IMG/VR virus record: IMGVR_UViG_3300027896_000024
Location: 1 to 64,000 of that record
Length of the DNA: 64,000 nucleotides
Source of the DNA: a virus
Reading direction: 5' to 3' (one strand)
Shown here: positions 1 to 8,459 of the stretch, piece after piece
Layout: every line of letters begins with the position of its first letter
Position numbering within the stretch: position 1 is the first letter of the stretch
The notes under the pieces: model-generated
Told to the model about the DNA's origin: nothing
Seen by the model: only the letters and a program-made list of their open reading frames with translations
Database searches by the model: none
Translations under genes and position numbers: made by a program

Positions 1-960
1 CGATCTGGCCATAAGATATGGTTTGGATTTTTCCAAATCAAGGACGCTACTACCGGGGCATGGCGAGGACTTAGTGAGGCTTCGGGTGTAGCGGGTTCGT
101 CAACTATACTGTACGACGGAAGCGCCCAGGCACATACTCTGGATCCGGTAACAGGGGAGCTTTCAATTGATGCCGGAGGTCCAGCCGACTTCGGGGCAGG
201 TGCCGCCGGAGGTCTTGTCATTGTGGATATGCGGGCTGGACTATTTGATGACAAGTACTGTGACTGGATTGCGATTGCCGGCAGTAGGGTAGTGGGCAAT
301 AAGATCACAGGGTGTACAAGTTTTATTCCGTTCTTTGATCCCGATGTGGACGGGAAGTATAAGAATCTTCGGTTAATGATCGTGAAGCCGTTTTGGGAAT
401 GGACGGCAGAGGGTTACCAGGGCAATCAGACTGGCATGGGTTCATACGGTGGACAATATTGGCAGAGGGGTGGTGATAAGTCTACACAGACATTTGAGTC
501 GATCGATATGCCATATGATCCTGCGTTGGATATCACAGATATCCAGGGTCGTGTATGGTTCAGGAATGGCTATTCATTCTCGGATGATGATACGGTATCA
601 CCGAATGCGGAAGCGCCTCCGCCAGTAGGGAATGATCCAGGAGTAGTAATTCTTACATGGTCAGCAACAATCACAATCGACTGCAATCTTGGTAGTATAT
701 TCTTTTTGAAGCTACTCGGAGATTGTACGCTGGCGCCACTTGTCAATGCAAAGAATCTTCGCCCGATTATCCTGGTGACGCAACAGGATCCTACAGGGGG
801 TAGGCATTTGTTTCTTGATGCAAAGTACAATACGGGAATAGACATTGACGATATGGTATGCCCTATGGACAGTGACGAAAGGACATACTATGGATTTATG
901 TACTTTGCGGATTCTGATTTGATTGATATCGTGGCGTTCGTAAGAGGGTACAACGGATGA
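1..960 (+). CDS. Virion structural protein, C-terminal part (5' end outside window)
   Basis: The frame is open from the first base to the TGA at 958-960, so this is the last 319 residues of a longer protein; an internal ATG at 223 is not needed as a start. The visible part is rich in Gly, Asp and aromatic residues and has no signal peptide or membrane segment. Its stop overlaps the start of the next gene (ATGA), which opens a row of tail-type paralogues. By context it is probably a tail, baseplate or receptor-binding protein. I recognise no specific family. Confidence 0.7.
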   Translation, partial: RSGHKIWFGFFQIKDATTGAWRGLSEASGVAGSSTILYDGSAQAHTLDPVTGELSIDAGGPADFGAGAAGGLVIVDMRAGLFDDKYCDWIAIAGSRVVGNKITGCTSFIPFFDPDVDGKYKNLRLMIVKPFWEWTAEGYQGNQTGMGSYGGQYWQRGGDKSTQTFESIDMPYDPALDITDIQGRVWFRNGYSFSDDDTVSPNAEAPPPVGNDPGVVILTWSATITIDCNLGSIFFLKLLGDCTLAPLVNAKNLRPIILVTQQDPTGGRHLFLDAKYNTGIDIDDMVCPMDSDERTYYGFMYFADSDLIDIVAFVRGYNG

Positions 961-1784
961 GCATGTCGGCGTGTTATTCAACATACTATAGGGTGGACTC
1001 TCTTGGTATTGTCACAGATGTGGCTTCAATTATTACCGGATTACGTGCGGCATTAACGGTAAGCCCTCCAGCAGCATCTAGGTGGACGGAACCTGCAGCA
1101 GGAACGTTTAAGTCTCCAGCTCGTGCAGACGGAATGTTTTTTACTGTTACTCCGACTAAGATATCTGCAACTAGAATTGCCTACGTAGTAAGGGACCATT
1201 ACGGACTACTTGTAAACAACGCTACGGACACCCGTCAGGATATTGACACACCGGCCGGAACTACGATTGTGATTTACTCCGGGCCTATGCATTTGGTTGT
1301 TAATTCTGGTAGGACTACACCGGAGGCTTGGTGTTGTGGAATGATGGAGCGATCGCCGGATTTGAATTCTGTACCGCGCGGATTATATTTTGCTAGCTAT
1401 GGTCCGCGAAATACCGCGGGGTCACTATCAGGAAATGAATGGGGATGTTATTGGGTTTGGAGTCCTAATACCGGATTATACGTGGGATCCAATCAAAGAG
1501 CCTACTGTCTTGCTTATCGTCAGCCAGCACAGTCTGGTTTATATAGTTCAGATAGGTTTACGATAGCAGGGGATTTGATAAATTTTACATTGGAATTTAT
1601 TTGTGTTAACTGGTGGATGGGCAGGTTTCCTCAGGCAATAATTACGGATCAGTCAAGAGCTTATGGAGAATCAGTGAGATGTCCGATTGATGATGCTGGA
1701 ACGGTTGGTACATTTCAAGTGGTTGGATTTCCTCCAGATGTTTATCAGTATACAAGAGCCAAATTGGCAATAAGGACAGGATGA
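957..1784 (+). CDS. Tail-type structural paralogue, subfamily A copy 1
   Basis: A 275-aa protein, first of four tandem paralogues. Its layout is shared with the third (2611-3450): an N-terminal segment of the type D-V-x-x-I-I, a stretch ending in sFFTVT-like residues, then a conserved block around residues 65-110 containing GLLVNN and TDTR, and another with the pattern GP-x-HLVVNS-x-R-x-TPE. The start is ATG 957 (MSMSA), overlapping the previous stop; ATG 963 is an alternative. No signal peptide or enzyme motif is visible. A virion (tail/baseplate) role is inferred from context only. Confidence 0.65.
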   Translation: MSMSACYSTYYRVDSLGIVTDVASIITGLRAALTVSPPAASRWTEPAAGTFKSPARADGMFFTVTPTKISATRIAYVVRDHYGLLVNNATDTRQDIDTPAGTTIVIYSGPMHLVVNSGRTTPEAWCCGMMERSPDLNSVPRGLYFASYGPRNTAGSLSGNEWGCYWVWSPNTGLYVGSNQRAYCLAYRQPAQSGLYSSDRFTIAGDLINFTLEFICVNWWMGRFPQAIITDQSRAYGESVRCPIDDAGTVGTFQVVGFPPDVYQYTRAKLAIRTG

Positions 1785-2611
1785 GTACGCCTCATTTTTT
1801 GACTTCGAGTCATAGATATTTCAGACGCCAAGGCGTGACTGATGTTCAGACTATTATGGATGACTTCTATGCGGAAACAGTAACGCATGGTGGTTGGTCT
1901 GACCAAGGTGCCGGGAAGCTACGTTCACCAAATACAGATGGACGTTGGATGGATATTACTTTGGCTCGGGCTGCTATAAACAAGTTGAACATGACCCTGG
2001 GGGATCAGACACTTGGTTTTTATACGATATGTGCCAGACAGGCTCAAGGAGTAGCGGCTCACGCTTGGGATGTCAGAATATTTACTGGCCAGTTTCATGC
2101 GTACATAGACATCATTAGCGATCCGTTAAACGCGGAATGTGTCTATGCTGGAATTCTTGATATGTGGCCCGATAGTCCTTTTACTCAAACAGTTGATTAT
2201 CATCCTACGGTGTATGGCAACGGAAGCAGAACAACCGTCGGTGTATATACTGCGGCAGATAACGATGTATCTAAGGCATGGATGCGGGATCAGGTTAGCT
2301 CTTGTCAAATGTGGCCGAGAGTCGGAATTCTTACTGGAGGAAGTAGCACGGACGTTGGTGTCAGAACTCTGGAATTAGTTAGATCTTATCATCCAAGAGA
2401 GTTTTGGGCATCGGGTCCTGGACAAGTATTAACAGGGTCGTATTTTGGTCATTACGCAGGCCGGGCTTATAATACATTGTTTGTTGATGGTTCCCTGACT
2501 CCTGGATCAGAATTATATATTTCAGTCGATGCAGGGTTCCCTGTTAGGTTTGTAACTATTGCAGGTATCCCGGTAAACTGGGGAAGAATGTTAGCGGTGA
2601 GGGCAGACTAA
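1781..2611 (+). CDS. Tail-type structural paralogue, subfamily B copy 1
   Basis: A 276-aa protein whose N terminus (S-x-P-x-FL-x-SS-x-RYF-x-R-x-GV) and following DF-x-x-ETVT segment are shared with the gene at 3447-4259. The layout (DV-x-x-I, RWMDI-x-L-x-R, a GQFHA block near residue 105, a C-terminal VR tail) also parallels subfamily A, so A and B are probably ancient duplicates. ATGA overlaps on both sides imply translational coupling. Function is unknown; a virion component is likely. Confidence 0.65.
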   Translation: MSTPHFLTSSHRYFRRQGVTDVQTIMDDFYAETVTHGGWSDQGAGKLRSPNTDGRWMDITLARAAINKLNMTLGDQTLGFYTICARQAQGVAAHAWDVRIFTGQFHAYIDIISDPLNAECVYAGILDMWPDSPFTQTVDYHPTVYGNGSRTTVGVYTAADNDVSKAWMRDQVSSCQMWPRVGILTGGSSTDVGVRTLELVRSYHPREFWASGPGQVLTGSYFGHYAGRAYNTLFVDGSLTPGSELYISVDAGFPVRFVTIAGIPVNWGRMLAVRAD

Positions 2612-3450
2612 TGGGAGTTCCAGTACATTACAATACGCAATTTACTTATAGAGAACATGTAGCTGTAGTGGATGTTCAAACCATTATAGACGATCTCTAT
2701 ACAGACCTTGTAACAACAGGAGGTTGGACTTGTACAGTAGGTGGAGTTGGGGTTACTCCAACAACGTATAAAACTCCAACAAGATCCGACGGGGCATTTT
2801 TTACAATTACCCTGACAAGGATTTCAGCGACGCGATTATCTTTTATTATGTATGACAACATTGGGCTACTGGTAAACAATCAAACAGATACAAGGTTGGA
2901 CATAGCGGCATCCCCAGGAAACTCGGTTCAGACATATGCAGGACCATTTCATCTTGTTGTGAATTCGGCTAGGGCCACGCCAGAGTGTTTTATGTGCGGT
3001 ATAGCAGATCAGACTCCAGAACCTTTGGCAACGCCGCGTCCTATATTCTTTGCTTCTGCAGGACCTAGGAACAATGCAGGAACATTAACGATGCAGACTT
3101 GGGGCAATCTATTTATGTTGCTACCTGGTACGGCAGCGTATGCGGTTCAGTCGGCAGCGTATTCTTGTTGTATGGCAAGGGCACCGCAGCAAGGAACTCA
3201 GTATATACTGGCTACTCTTTCTGGTACGTATGTGGCATGGCCGGCAGAGTTTTACTTCCCCGGAACAATGTCTGTATCGGGATGGTGGGCAGGTAGGATT
3301 TGTCAGTGTGTTATGGTGGACAGTAGCTTGTTAACTTTCGGATCGGAAATAAATGTTCCCTTAGACGGAACGACTACTGGTGTTTTCAAAGTAGTTGGGT
3401 TGACAGCATATAGCTATATATTGTTGGCTTTCAGGAAGGCTACGTTATGA
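2611..3450 (+). CDS. Tail-type structural paralogue, subfamily A copy 2
   Basis: A 279-aa protein, the closest relative of the 957-1784 product. Both carry DV-x-x-I-I near the N terminus, FFT(V/I)T followed by a TRIS-like motif, GLLVNN, and GP-x-HLVVNS-x-R-x-TPE. The start ATG at 2611 overlaps the upstream TAA by one base (TAATG). Copy 2 is diverged, so the duplication is not recent. It is probably a tail or baseplate protein. Confidence 0.65.
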   Translation: MGVPVHYNTQFTYREHVAVVDVQTIIDDLYTDLVTTGGWTCTVGGVGVTPTTYKTPTRSDGAFFTITLTRISATRLSFIMYDNIGLLVNNQTDTRLDIAASPGNSVQTYAGPFHLVVNSARATPECFMCGIADQTPEPLATPRPIFFASAGPRNNAGTLTMQTWGNLFMLLPGTAAYAVQSAAYSCCMARAPQQGTQYILATLSGTYVAWPAEFYFPGTMSVSGWWAGRICQCVMVDSSLLTFGSEINVPLDGTTTGVFKVVGLTAYSYILLAFRKATL

Positions 3451-4259
3451 GTGCTCCGGAATTCTTGTGCTCAAGTTATCGCTATTTCTCAAGAAGCGGC
3501 GTATCAGATGTCGCGACTATTATTACTGACTTCGAATCAGAAACAGTGACTTACGGAAACTGGACTTTGGTGAGCGCTGGGTTATACAAATCTCCGGCAG
3601 ATAACGTATCCAGGTGGATGGATATCCTATTGACTAGGATCAGTCAGTACAAGTTGGAGATGCGTCTTAGGGATAACTTGGGAGTGACTATTTGTACTCG
3701 TAGAATAAACTTACCGTCGACTAATAACTGGATAGTTAGGATTTATACAGGACAATTTCACGCTATTATAGATGTGGATCCTGGTTCGTTGGTGTACGAG
3801 CATTTAACGGCAGGAATTCTGGATTTATCTCCGGAAGCTCAGAATGCGCATACTCATTTTGTTTATGGAGGTGGAACTAGGAATACTTCTGATGCGCTGG
3901 ATGCATATGGAACTAATCCGTTTCAACTGTATGCGATAGATAACGTAACTCCAACAGGAGTAGTTAGGGTTGGCAGGTTCTCTGGTAACTACGGTAGCTA
4001 TTCTTTGTATGGTGGTCGTACCCTGAACGGTTCGAGAGTGTTCAGAATGCGTGAGGTGTTTATCAAAGCGGCGGGCGCTCTTTATTTGTCATATGCTGGT
4101 CGTTGCTACCAGCAGATATTGGTGGACGCATTTATACAGCCATCGTCGGAGTTGTTAATACCTATTGATACAGGTCTTACGGCAAAGTTTAAGTGTATGG
4201 GTTATCAGGACTCTGTCGGATATGTATTACCCTGGCGTGTTGCGGTGAGGATAGCATAA
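3447..4259 (+). CDS. Tail-type structural paralogue, subfamily B copy 2
   Basis: A 270-aa protein, the closest relative of the 1781-2611 product (N-terminal SS-x-RYF-x-R-x-GV-x-DV, RWMDI-x-L-x-R, GQFHA-x-ID block, AGILD). It closes the A-B-A-B array. The stop TAA overlaps the start of the next gene. No catalytic motif is seen, and the role is inferred only from position among tail genes. Confidence 0.65.
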   Translation: MSAPEFLCSSYRYFSRSGVSDVATIITDFESETVTYGNWTLVSAGLYKSPADNVSRWMDILLTRISQYKLEMRLRDNLGVTICTRRINLPSTNNWIVRIYTGQFHAIIDVDPGSLVYEHLTAGILDLSPEAQNAHTHFVYGGGTRNTSDALDAYGTNPFQLYAIDNVTPTGVVRVGRFSGNYGSYSLYGGRTLNGSRVFRMREVFIKAAGALYLSYAGRCYQQILVDAFIQPSSELLIPIDTGLTAKFKCMGYQDSVGYVLPWRVAVRIA

Positions 4260-5038
4260 TGCCAAAGCTACCGATAACTAAGTACTCAAATATTTATCAG
4301 GACTTGGTAGATTTTGCTATCAAGTATTTCGGGCGTCTTACTGGTCCGCCCGCTTCTGAGTTTATGGAGTTTTTTACAACAAACAGACTAGTACAGTTGG
4401 CGGAATATTTTGCATTGATAAAGATTGAGCAAGGAAACATTCCTTATCCTTATAGCACGACGTACGATATTGCTGGTGGGTCTTGCCTTGTAAAAAATAA
4501 TCCTTATTGGGACGCTGGACAAGGTCAATTAAATGTGGATGCTGTTCCGGCGAATATGCCACCAACGGGAATAATAAGAGTTAATGGAGAGGCTTGCTAT
4601 TATTACTTTAAAGACGGTACGCATTTTTTCGTTCAGACTAGTGCTGGTATTAGTGGAAGAAACTATCCGTTCGGTGGTGCAGGTTCTAGGCATTATTTGA
4701 ATGAAACAGTTTTGTATGGTGGAGCGATGGGAATGCTGGTGGGAAACCACGAGTTCAAGATATCGCCTCCGGGTTCGAAAAAAGGCGGAGTATTTATGCC
4801 AATTATCCTGAGATATTTGGCAGAAAGGTTTATCAAAAAGACTACAACGAAATCGGGGGATGTTCCGACAGTTGGTGGGGATGATCCGAACCCGGGAATT
4901 CCTACACCGCCAGAGACCCCGTATACACCGCCGGGTGGTGGTCCTGGGCCTGGCGGGCCTGTTGATGATCCTGGATTTGGTGGAGACGGTGACGATCCTG
5001 ATCATAGGAAGGATGATCCTGGACTGTTAATGACTTAG
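4259..5038 (+). CDS. Structural protein with Pro/Gly-rich C terminus
   Basis: The start chosen is ATG 4259, which overlaps the previous stop (TAATG); an upstream in-frame ATG at 4193 lies well inside the preceding gene. The 259-aa product has a folded N-terminal ~200 residues followed by a low-complexity tail (residues ~205-259) of Pro, Gly and Asp, possibly a flexible linker. There is no signal peptide. It ends the tail-gene row; a 62-nt gap with a GC-rich inverted repeat separates it from the next gene. Family unknown. Confidence 0.65.
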   Translation: MPKLPITKYSNIYQDLVDFAIKYFGRLTGPPASEFMEFFTTNRLVQLAEYFALIKIEQGNIPYPYSTTYDIAGGSCLVKNNPYWDAGQGQLNVDAVPANMPPTGIIRVNGEACYYYFKDGTHFFVQTSAGISGRNYPFGGAGSRHYLNETVLYGGAMGMLVGNHEFKISPPGSKKGGVFMPIILRYLAERFIKKTTTKSGDVPTVGGDDPNPGIPTPPETPYTPPGGGPGPGGPVDDPGFGGDGDDPDHRKDDPGLLMT

Positions 5039-5100
5039 TAGGTTGAGATAACCAAAGTAAGAAACAAGACCGCCGGTGAGGACGGCCGGGAGATAAATAG

Positions 5101-5640
5101 ATGAATACATCACAGACTAACATTTCAATGTTGTCCGCGATTTTCGGAGCTAAAGGAAGGGCGGCAACACACGCAAGAGAGTCTATTATGCGTAAGAAGG
5201 AACTAGCAGATTTGCGAGAGATGACACAGGATTTGGAAATCGAACAACGCAAGGTTCGTCAAGACTTGGTTACGTTCGACGGTTTCTTTTCCGGTGTTTC
5301 TCTGGGATTGGCAATGGTTACACTGGAGTACACGTACTACAAAGTGAATATACCTTACGCCCGGTTATTAAACGCAAAGCCGGATGAACTAGTCGGTGTT
5401 CGCGTTGATAGTCGTTGGCCGCCGGCAGAACCAAACATATTGGAACTATTAAAGAGGGCAGAGGCCGAAGGCTTTGTAGATTTAACGTTACTCAATATCA
5501 AACAGGACGTTGCGCCCCGCTATTTAGTGATTAGCGTTAAGCATATTGTAAATGACGGTTATGGCATTGTGCTGGAGGACCAGGGGAGAATTTGCGAAAG
5601 GATGGGTTGTCCGAATCGCATGTTGCCTAATGGAAGGTAG
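5101..5640 (+). CDS. Coiled-coil protein with PAS-like domain
   Basis: A 179-aa soluble protein. Residues ~30-60 are a charged helix of coiled-coil type. Residues ~60-165 resemble a PAS domain: a segment ending in GLAMVTLE, then K-V-N-x-x-YARLL, then KPDELVGVRV, and a C-terminal strand pair with GYGIVLEDQ. The PAS identification rests on pattern recognition only, and no cofactor can be predicted. It lies between tail and lysis genes, preceded by a GGGAG ribosome site. A sensory or oligomerisation module next to a lysis cassette is unusual; a structural role cannot be excluded. Confidence 0.45.
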   Translation: MNTSQTNISMLSAIFGAKGRAATHARESIMRKKELADLREMTQDLEIEQRKVRQDLVTFDGFFSGVSLGLAMVTLEYTYYKVNIPYARLLNAKPDELVGVRVDSRWPPAEPNILELLKRAEAEGFVDLTLLNIKQDVAPRYLVISVKHIVNDGYGIVLEDQGRICERMGCPNRMLPNGR

Positions 5641-5644
5641 TATC

Positions 5645-5884
5645 ATGGCACCTGAAAAAATTCCAGAAGAAGCGACCAACGGATGGAGCGTATGGAGTAA
5701 GCGCATTCTGTACCAGTTGGAAATGGGTGATAAGAACTATGAGCGGATCATTGAACAGATTGAACAGATGCGTATTGATATTGCTTTGCTCAAGTTCAAG
5801 TCGATGTTATTCGGTGCGTTAGCTGGTTCGATTTTATCGGCCGCAATGACGCTGTTAATTGAGTACTTAAAAAGGAGGCCGTAA
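5645..5884 (+). CDS. Small holin-like / XhlA-type membrane protein
   Basis: A 79-aa protein starting at ATG 5645. Residues ~28-50 form an amphipathic coiled coil rich in Ile/Gln/Glu, and residues ~53-75 one transmembrane helix (FGALAGSILSAAMTLLI) followed by a basic end. This layout is typical of XhlA/BhlA-like phage lysis accessory proteins. It sits directly upstream of another single-span protein and the endolysin. Its stop overlaps the next start (TAATG). Lysis role inferred. Confidence 0.55.
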   Translation: MAPEKIPEEATNGWSVWSKRILYQLEMGDKNYERIIEQIEQMRIDIALLKFKSMLFGALAGSILSAAMTLLIEYLKRRP

Positions 5885-6309
5885 TGGAGGACCAGAAGAA
5901 CCTAGAGGGCAACGATAGCGGAGTGGAATTGAAAGCGATTCGTAAGCTGGTAATAGCCCACGCCAGGAAGGTGTACCTTGCTTATGCTGCGATGATCCTT
6001 ATTGTATTAGGTGTAGTGACGTTTGAGGCTATTTCCTGGTACGGGGACGTGCAGACGGCAAAGATGGCGGCCCAGGTTGCAGCGCAGGTTAAAACAAACG
6101 GCGCTATTATTTCTAGCAGTCATGATGCAATCAAGGCACTGGAAAAAGAATTGACATCCATGAAGATGATGAACATTCAGCAGCAGCATTTACTGGTGGC
6201 AACACACCGGGAGTTTCTTACTAGCAAAACCTGTGAGATACATCACAGTGATTCAACAAAGCAGTGGTTAATGGAGTTAATGAAGGACGACAAGCTAGTC
6301 AAAAAATGA
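5884..6309 (+). CDS. Single-pass membrane protein of the lysis cassette
   Basis: 141 aa: a charged N terminus, one transmembrane segment at residues ~32-50 (YLAYAAMILIVLGVVTF), then a long helical domain with Met/Lys-rich heptads. There is no signal-peptidase site. Position between a holin-like gene and the endolysin suggests a holin, antiholin or membrane-anchored accessory, but no family is recognised. Confidence 0.5.
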   Translation: MEDQKNLEGNDSGVELKAIRKLVIAHARKVYLAYAAMILIVLGVVTFEAISWYGDVQTAKMAAQVAAQVKTNGAIISSSHDAIKALEKELTSMKMMNIQQQHLLVATHREFLTSKTCEIHHSDSTKQWLMELMKDDKLVKK

Positions 6310-6323
6310 AAGGAATTTAGGCA

Positions 6324-6815
6324 ATGTTAACACCGGAACAGCAAAAGAATCTCAAGCTAATCGCTGAGGCATCCGTGGCGTGTGAGTTCATTACGGGATG
6401 CCCAGCAATGGTGTCTGCCGCGCAGTGCATCCTGGAGTCTGGATGGTTAAAGGCTTGTCCTGGTAATAACTGTTTCGGAATCAAGGATACGGATCGTTAC
6501 CCGGGCAGTCAGTACGTGCTCACAAAGGAGTACATTAACGGAGAATGGGTAACTCAGACTTTATTGTTTGAGGTATACCCGTCGTTGACGGATTGCTTTG
6601 TGGATCACGCTCGGTTGATAACCGGTGGATTCTACGCAAACAAACCGAATTGCTATTCGGTGGCGTTCAAACAGTATTTGGTGGACAAGGATGTGGACAA
6701 GTACATTCGGGGCATTTCCAAATACTACGCAACTGATCCGACGTATGCGGATCAAATTATTTCACTGGCACATAGTCAGTCCGTAACAAATGCTATTCAG
6801 CAGGCCCGGGTATAA
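6324..6815 (+). CDS. Endolysin: glucosaminidase-family peptidoglycan hydrolase
   Basis: 163 aa, matching the mannosyl-glycoprotein endo-beta-N-acetylglucosaminidase fold (GH73/FlgJ-like). The helix A-A-Q-C-I-L-E-S-G-W holds the expected catalytic glutamate (Glu38), followed by N-x-C-FGIK and, further on, a Y-x-s-x-x-DC-x-x-DHA-x-L segment. The C-terminal helices carry the family's KYYATDPTYADQI-type motif. No signal peptide or cell-wall binding domain is seen, so export would depend on a holin. Start is ATG 6324 after a GGAAT ribosome site. Confidence 0.88.
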   Translation: MLTPEQQKNLKLIAEASVACEFITGCPAMVSAAQCILESGWLKACPGNNCFGIKDTDRYPGSQYVLTKEYINGEWVTQTLLFEVYPSLTDCFVDHARLITGGFYANKPNCYSVAFKQYLVDKDVDKYIRGISKYYATDPTYADQIISLAHSQSVTNAIQQARV

Positions 6816-6830
6816 GGGCAGAGGTGTTCC

Positions 6831-7211
6831 GTGTTGAAGCATACCGCAACTAGTGCATGGTTGTTCTATTTGCTCGCGGCTTTACTAACACTCGCGTGGA
6901 AGTGGGCGTCCTGGTGTCACACCGGAAAAAAGACTTTGCAAAAGGGTATCTGGATTAGTACTAAGGAATGGTTTGATATTACCCTGTTTGAGGACAAGTT
7001 GTCCTGGATTACTACGATCGGGGTGGTCTGGATATTCGGTGTGATTTATATCGACCGCGTGACTTGGGCTTGGTTCGGATGGATCCAGGAGATTCCTATA
7101 CACGAAGCGGTAGCATTCTTTTTTGGTTCGTTAATGGAATTTGTTGCGCCAGCGGCCGCAAAGTTTGTACTAAGTAAAATTCCTTATGCGGATTCGTCAA
7201 GGTTAAACTAA
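6831..7211 (+). CDS. Holin-like multi-pass membrane protein
   Basis: 126 aa with GTG start at 6831. Three hydrophobic segments are visible: residues ~8-26, ~58-75 and ~95-115, the last containing an AFFFGSLMEFVAPAAAKF stretch. Size, membrane topology and position directly after the endolysin favour a holin. No family motif was recognised. The stop overlaps a small out-of-frame ATG that I do not call. Confidence 0.5.
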   Translation: MLKHTATSAWLFYLLAALLTLAWKWASWCHTGKKTLQKGIWISTKEWFDITLFEDKLSWITTIGVVWIFGVIYIDRVTWAWFGWIQEIPIHEAVAFFFGSLMEFVAPAAAKFVLSKIPYADSSRLN

Positions 7212-7226
7212 TGGGGAGTAACGATA

Positions 7227-7673
7227 ATGGTAGGAACTCTTTTATTGAAGGTTATGCCGGGAGTGCCGTCCTGGCTGCGTTGGATCATTTTGTGGGGCGT
7301 CGTTTCCGGGGCGATCTTATACGGCCTAAGGCTTTACTCGAATTCCGTTTACGAACAGGGAAAGCAGCAGGGCAAATTGGCCATAGCCAAGGATCTGGAA
7401 ACGGACACACTGAAAAAGCTAACAGAGGAACGAGCCCAAGTAAAAAAACAAAGCGACGATTTAACGGCCGAAAAGGTTTTGGTGGACAAACGTTTACTGG
7501 AAGCGGAGCAAGCGCGCGCTTCTAGTATGAACACTCTATCTGGCATGTTGACACAGGCCAGAACTCGCCAGGAGGTAACAAATGCGCAGGTTGCTACTAT
7601 TCCTGCTACTGAGCTTGATAACGCCATTCGTGCACAGTCAAACAAGCTCGCAGCAGGTACTATCGGAAAGTGA
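7227..7673 (+). CDS. i-spanin-like protein (Rz-type)
   Basis: 148 aa. One N-terminal transmembrane helix (residues ~18-38, LRWIILWGVVSGAILYGL) is followed by a long periplasmic coiled coil rich in Lys/Glu/Gln (residues ~45-115). This is the layout of phage i-spanins, which span the inner membrane and help fuse it to the outer membrane. The start of the next gene lies 92 bp inside this one in another frame, as in classical Rz/Rz1 pairs. Confidence 0.55.
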   Translation: MVGTLLLKVMPGVPSWLRWIILWGVVSGAILYGLRLYSNSVYEQGKQQGKLAIAKDLETDTLKKLTEERAQVKKQSDDLTAEKVLVDKRLLEAEQARASSMNTLSGMLTQARTRQEVTNAQVATIPATELDNAIRAQSNKLAAGTIGK

Positions 7674-7968
7674 AAAGCGGCTGATCCTGTCCCAGTTAAT
7701 CGAGCTGGAGGCCAAGCGGTCAGCCGTCCTCGCGTACGAGGATTTCATCAAAAGAGAACAAGATCAGGTGGCCCTGGAGAAATCGAATTACTCCAGGGCG
7801 CTTGAGTTAGAGAAACAAGCTACGGCTTTGGCTCAAAAGGAACGAGACATCGAGAAGCAGAGGGCGGACTTATATGAGGGCCTATATAAGGCGCTCACTA
7901 AGAAAAAGACTATTGGGTGCATTCTTAAAAAGATATTCACTTTGGGGATAGCGCGATGCGGAGGCTAA
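7582..7968 (+). CDS. Secreted coiled-coil protein overlapping the i-spanin gene
   Basis: 128 aa. The first 19 residues form a signal peptide (MRRLLLFLLLSLITPFVHS), then an exported helical domain with Glu/Lys/Gln heptads (residues ~30-100), and a C terminus with two cysteines near the end. It starts inside the Rz-like gene. Position suits an o-spanin, but no lipobox cysteine follows the signal sequence, so it may be a different periplasmic lysis protein. Its stop overlaps the next start by 13 bp. Confidence 0.5.
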   Translation: MRRLLLFLLLSLITPFVHSQTSSQQVLSESEKRLILSQLIELEAKRSAVLAYEDFIKREQDQVALEKSNYSRALELEKQATALAQKERDIEKQRADLYEGLYKALTKKKTIGCILKKIFTLGIARCGG

Positions 7969-8435
7969 CGATATTTGCGTTTTTGCTTTTGTGTTGTGTC
8001 AAGGTATTCGCTGCGGATGTAACCCTGGCGTGGGATGCTAACACGGAAACCGACCTCGCAGGATATAAGGTGTACTACGGAACGGCATCCGGAGTGTACG
8101 GGGCGCCAATATCGTTAGGCACTCAAACCACGTACACTGTAACTGGGTTGGCCCCAGGAACATATTTTTTCGCAGTGACGGCGTATAATACTTCGGGCCT
8201 AGAGAGCGGGTATTCGAACGAGGTATCGACTACGGTAGCAGGTATATCAGTATGTGATGTGAACGGAGACGGAGGTGTTAACATCATGGACCTGCAGGCA
8301 CTGATCAATTCGATACTCGGAATAAACCCGTTACCGCAGGGCCGAGGTGACATAAATAAGGATGGCCGGGTGGACATATTGGATGTCCAGGTCTTAGTGA
8401 ATGTAATCCTTGGGATTACAGAGTGCAGTAAATAA
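7956..8435 (+). CDS. Secreted fibronectin type III + dockerin-like protein
   Basis: 159 aa. Signal peptide at residues 1-20 (cleavage near VFA-AD). Residues ~22-98 are a fibronectin type III domain: VTLAWDANTE, GYKVYYG, YTVTGLAPGTYFFAVTA. The C-terminal ~60 residues contain two calcium-binding dockerin type I repeats, DVNGDGGVNIMDLQALI and DINKDGRVDILDVQVLV, each followed by LG. Dockerins normally bind cohesins outside the cell. Nothing here shows a partner. It is unusual in a phage genome and could coat the host surface or be part of the virion. Confidence 0.75.
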   Translation: MRRLTIFAFLLLCCVKVFAADVTLAWDANTETDLAGYKVYYGTASGVYGAPISLGTQTTYTVTGLAPGTYFFAVTAYNTSGLESGYSNEVSTTVAGISVCDVNGDGGVNIMDLQALINSILGINPLPQGRGDINKDGRVDILDVQVLVNVILGITECSK

Positions 8436-8459
8436 CCACGTGGTAAACAAAGGAGCAGT

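Noticed and set aside
7211-7525. 104-codon open frame starting at ATG 7211.
   Set aside because: It overlaps the spanin-like gene in another frame, and the membrane plus coiled-coil layout of the 7227 frame is clearly the coding one.
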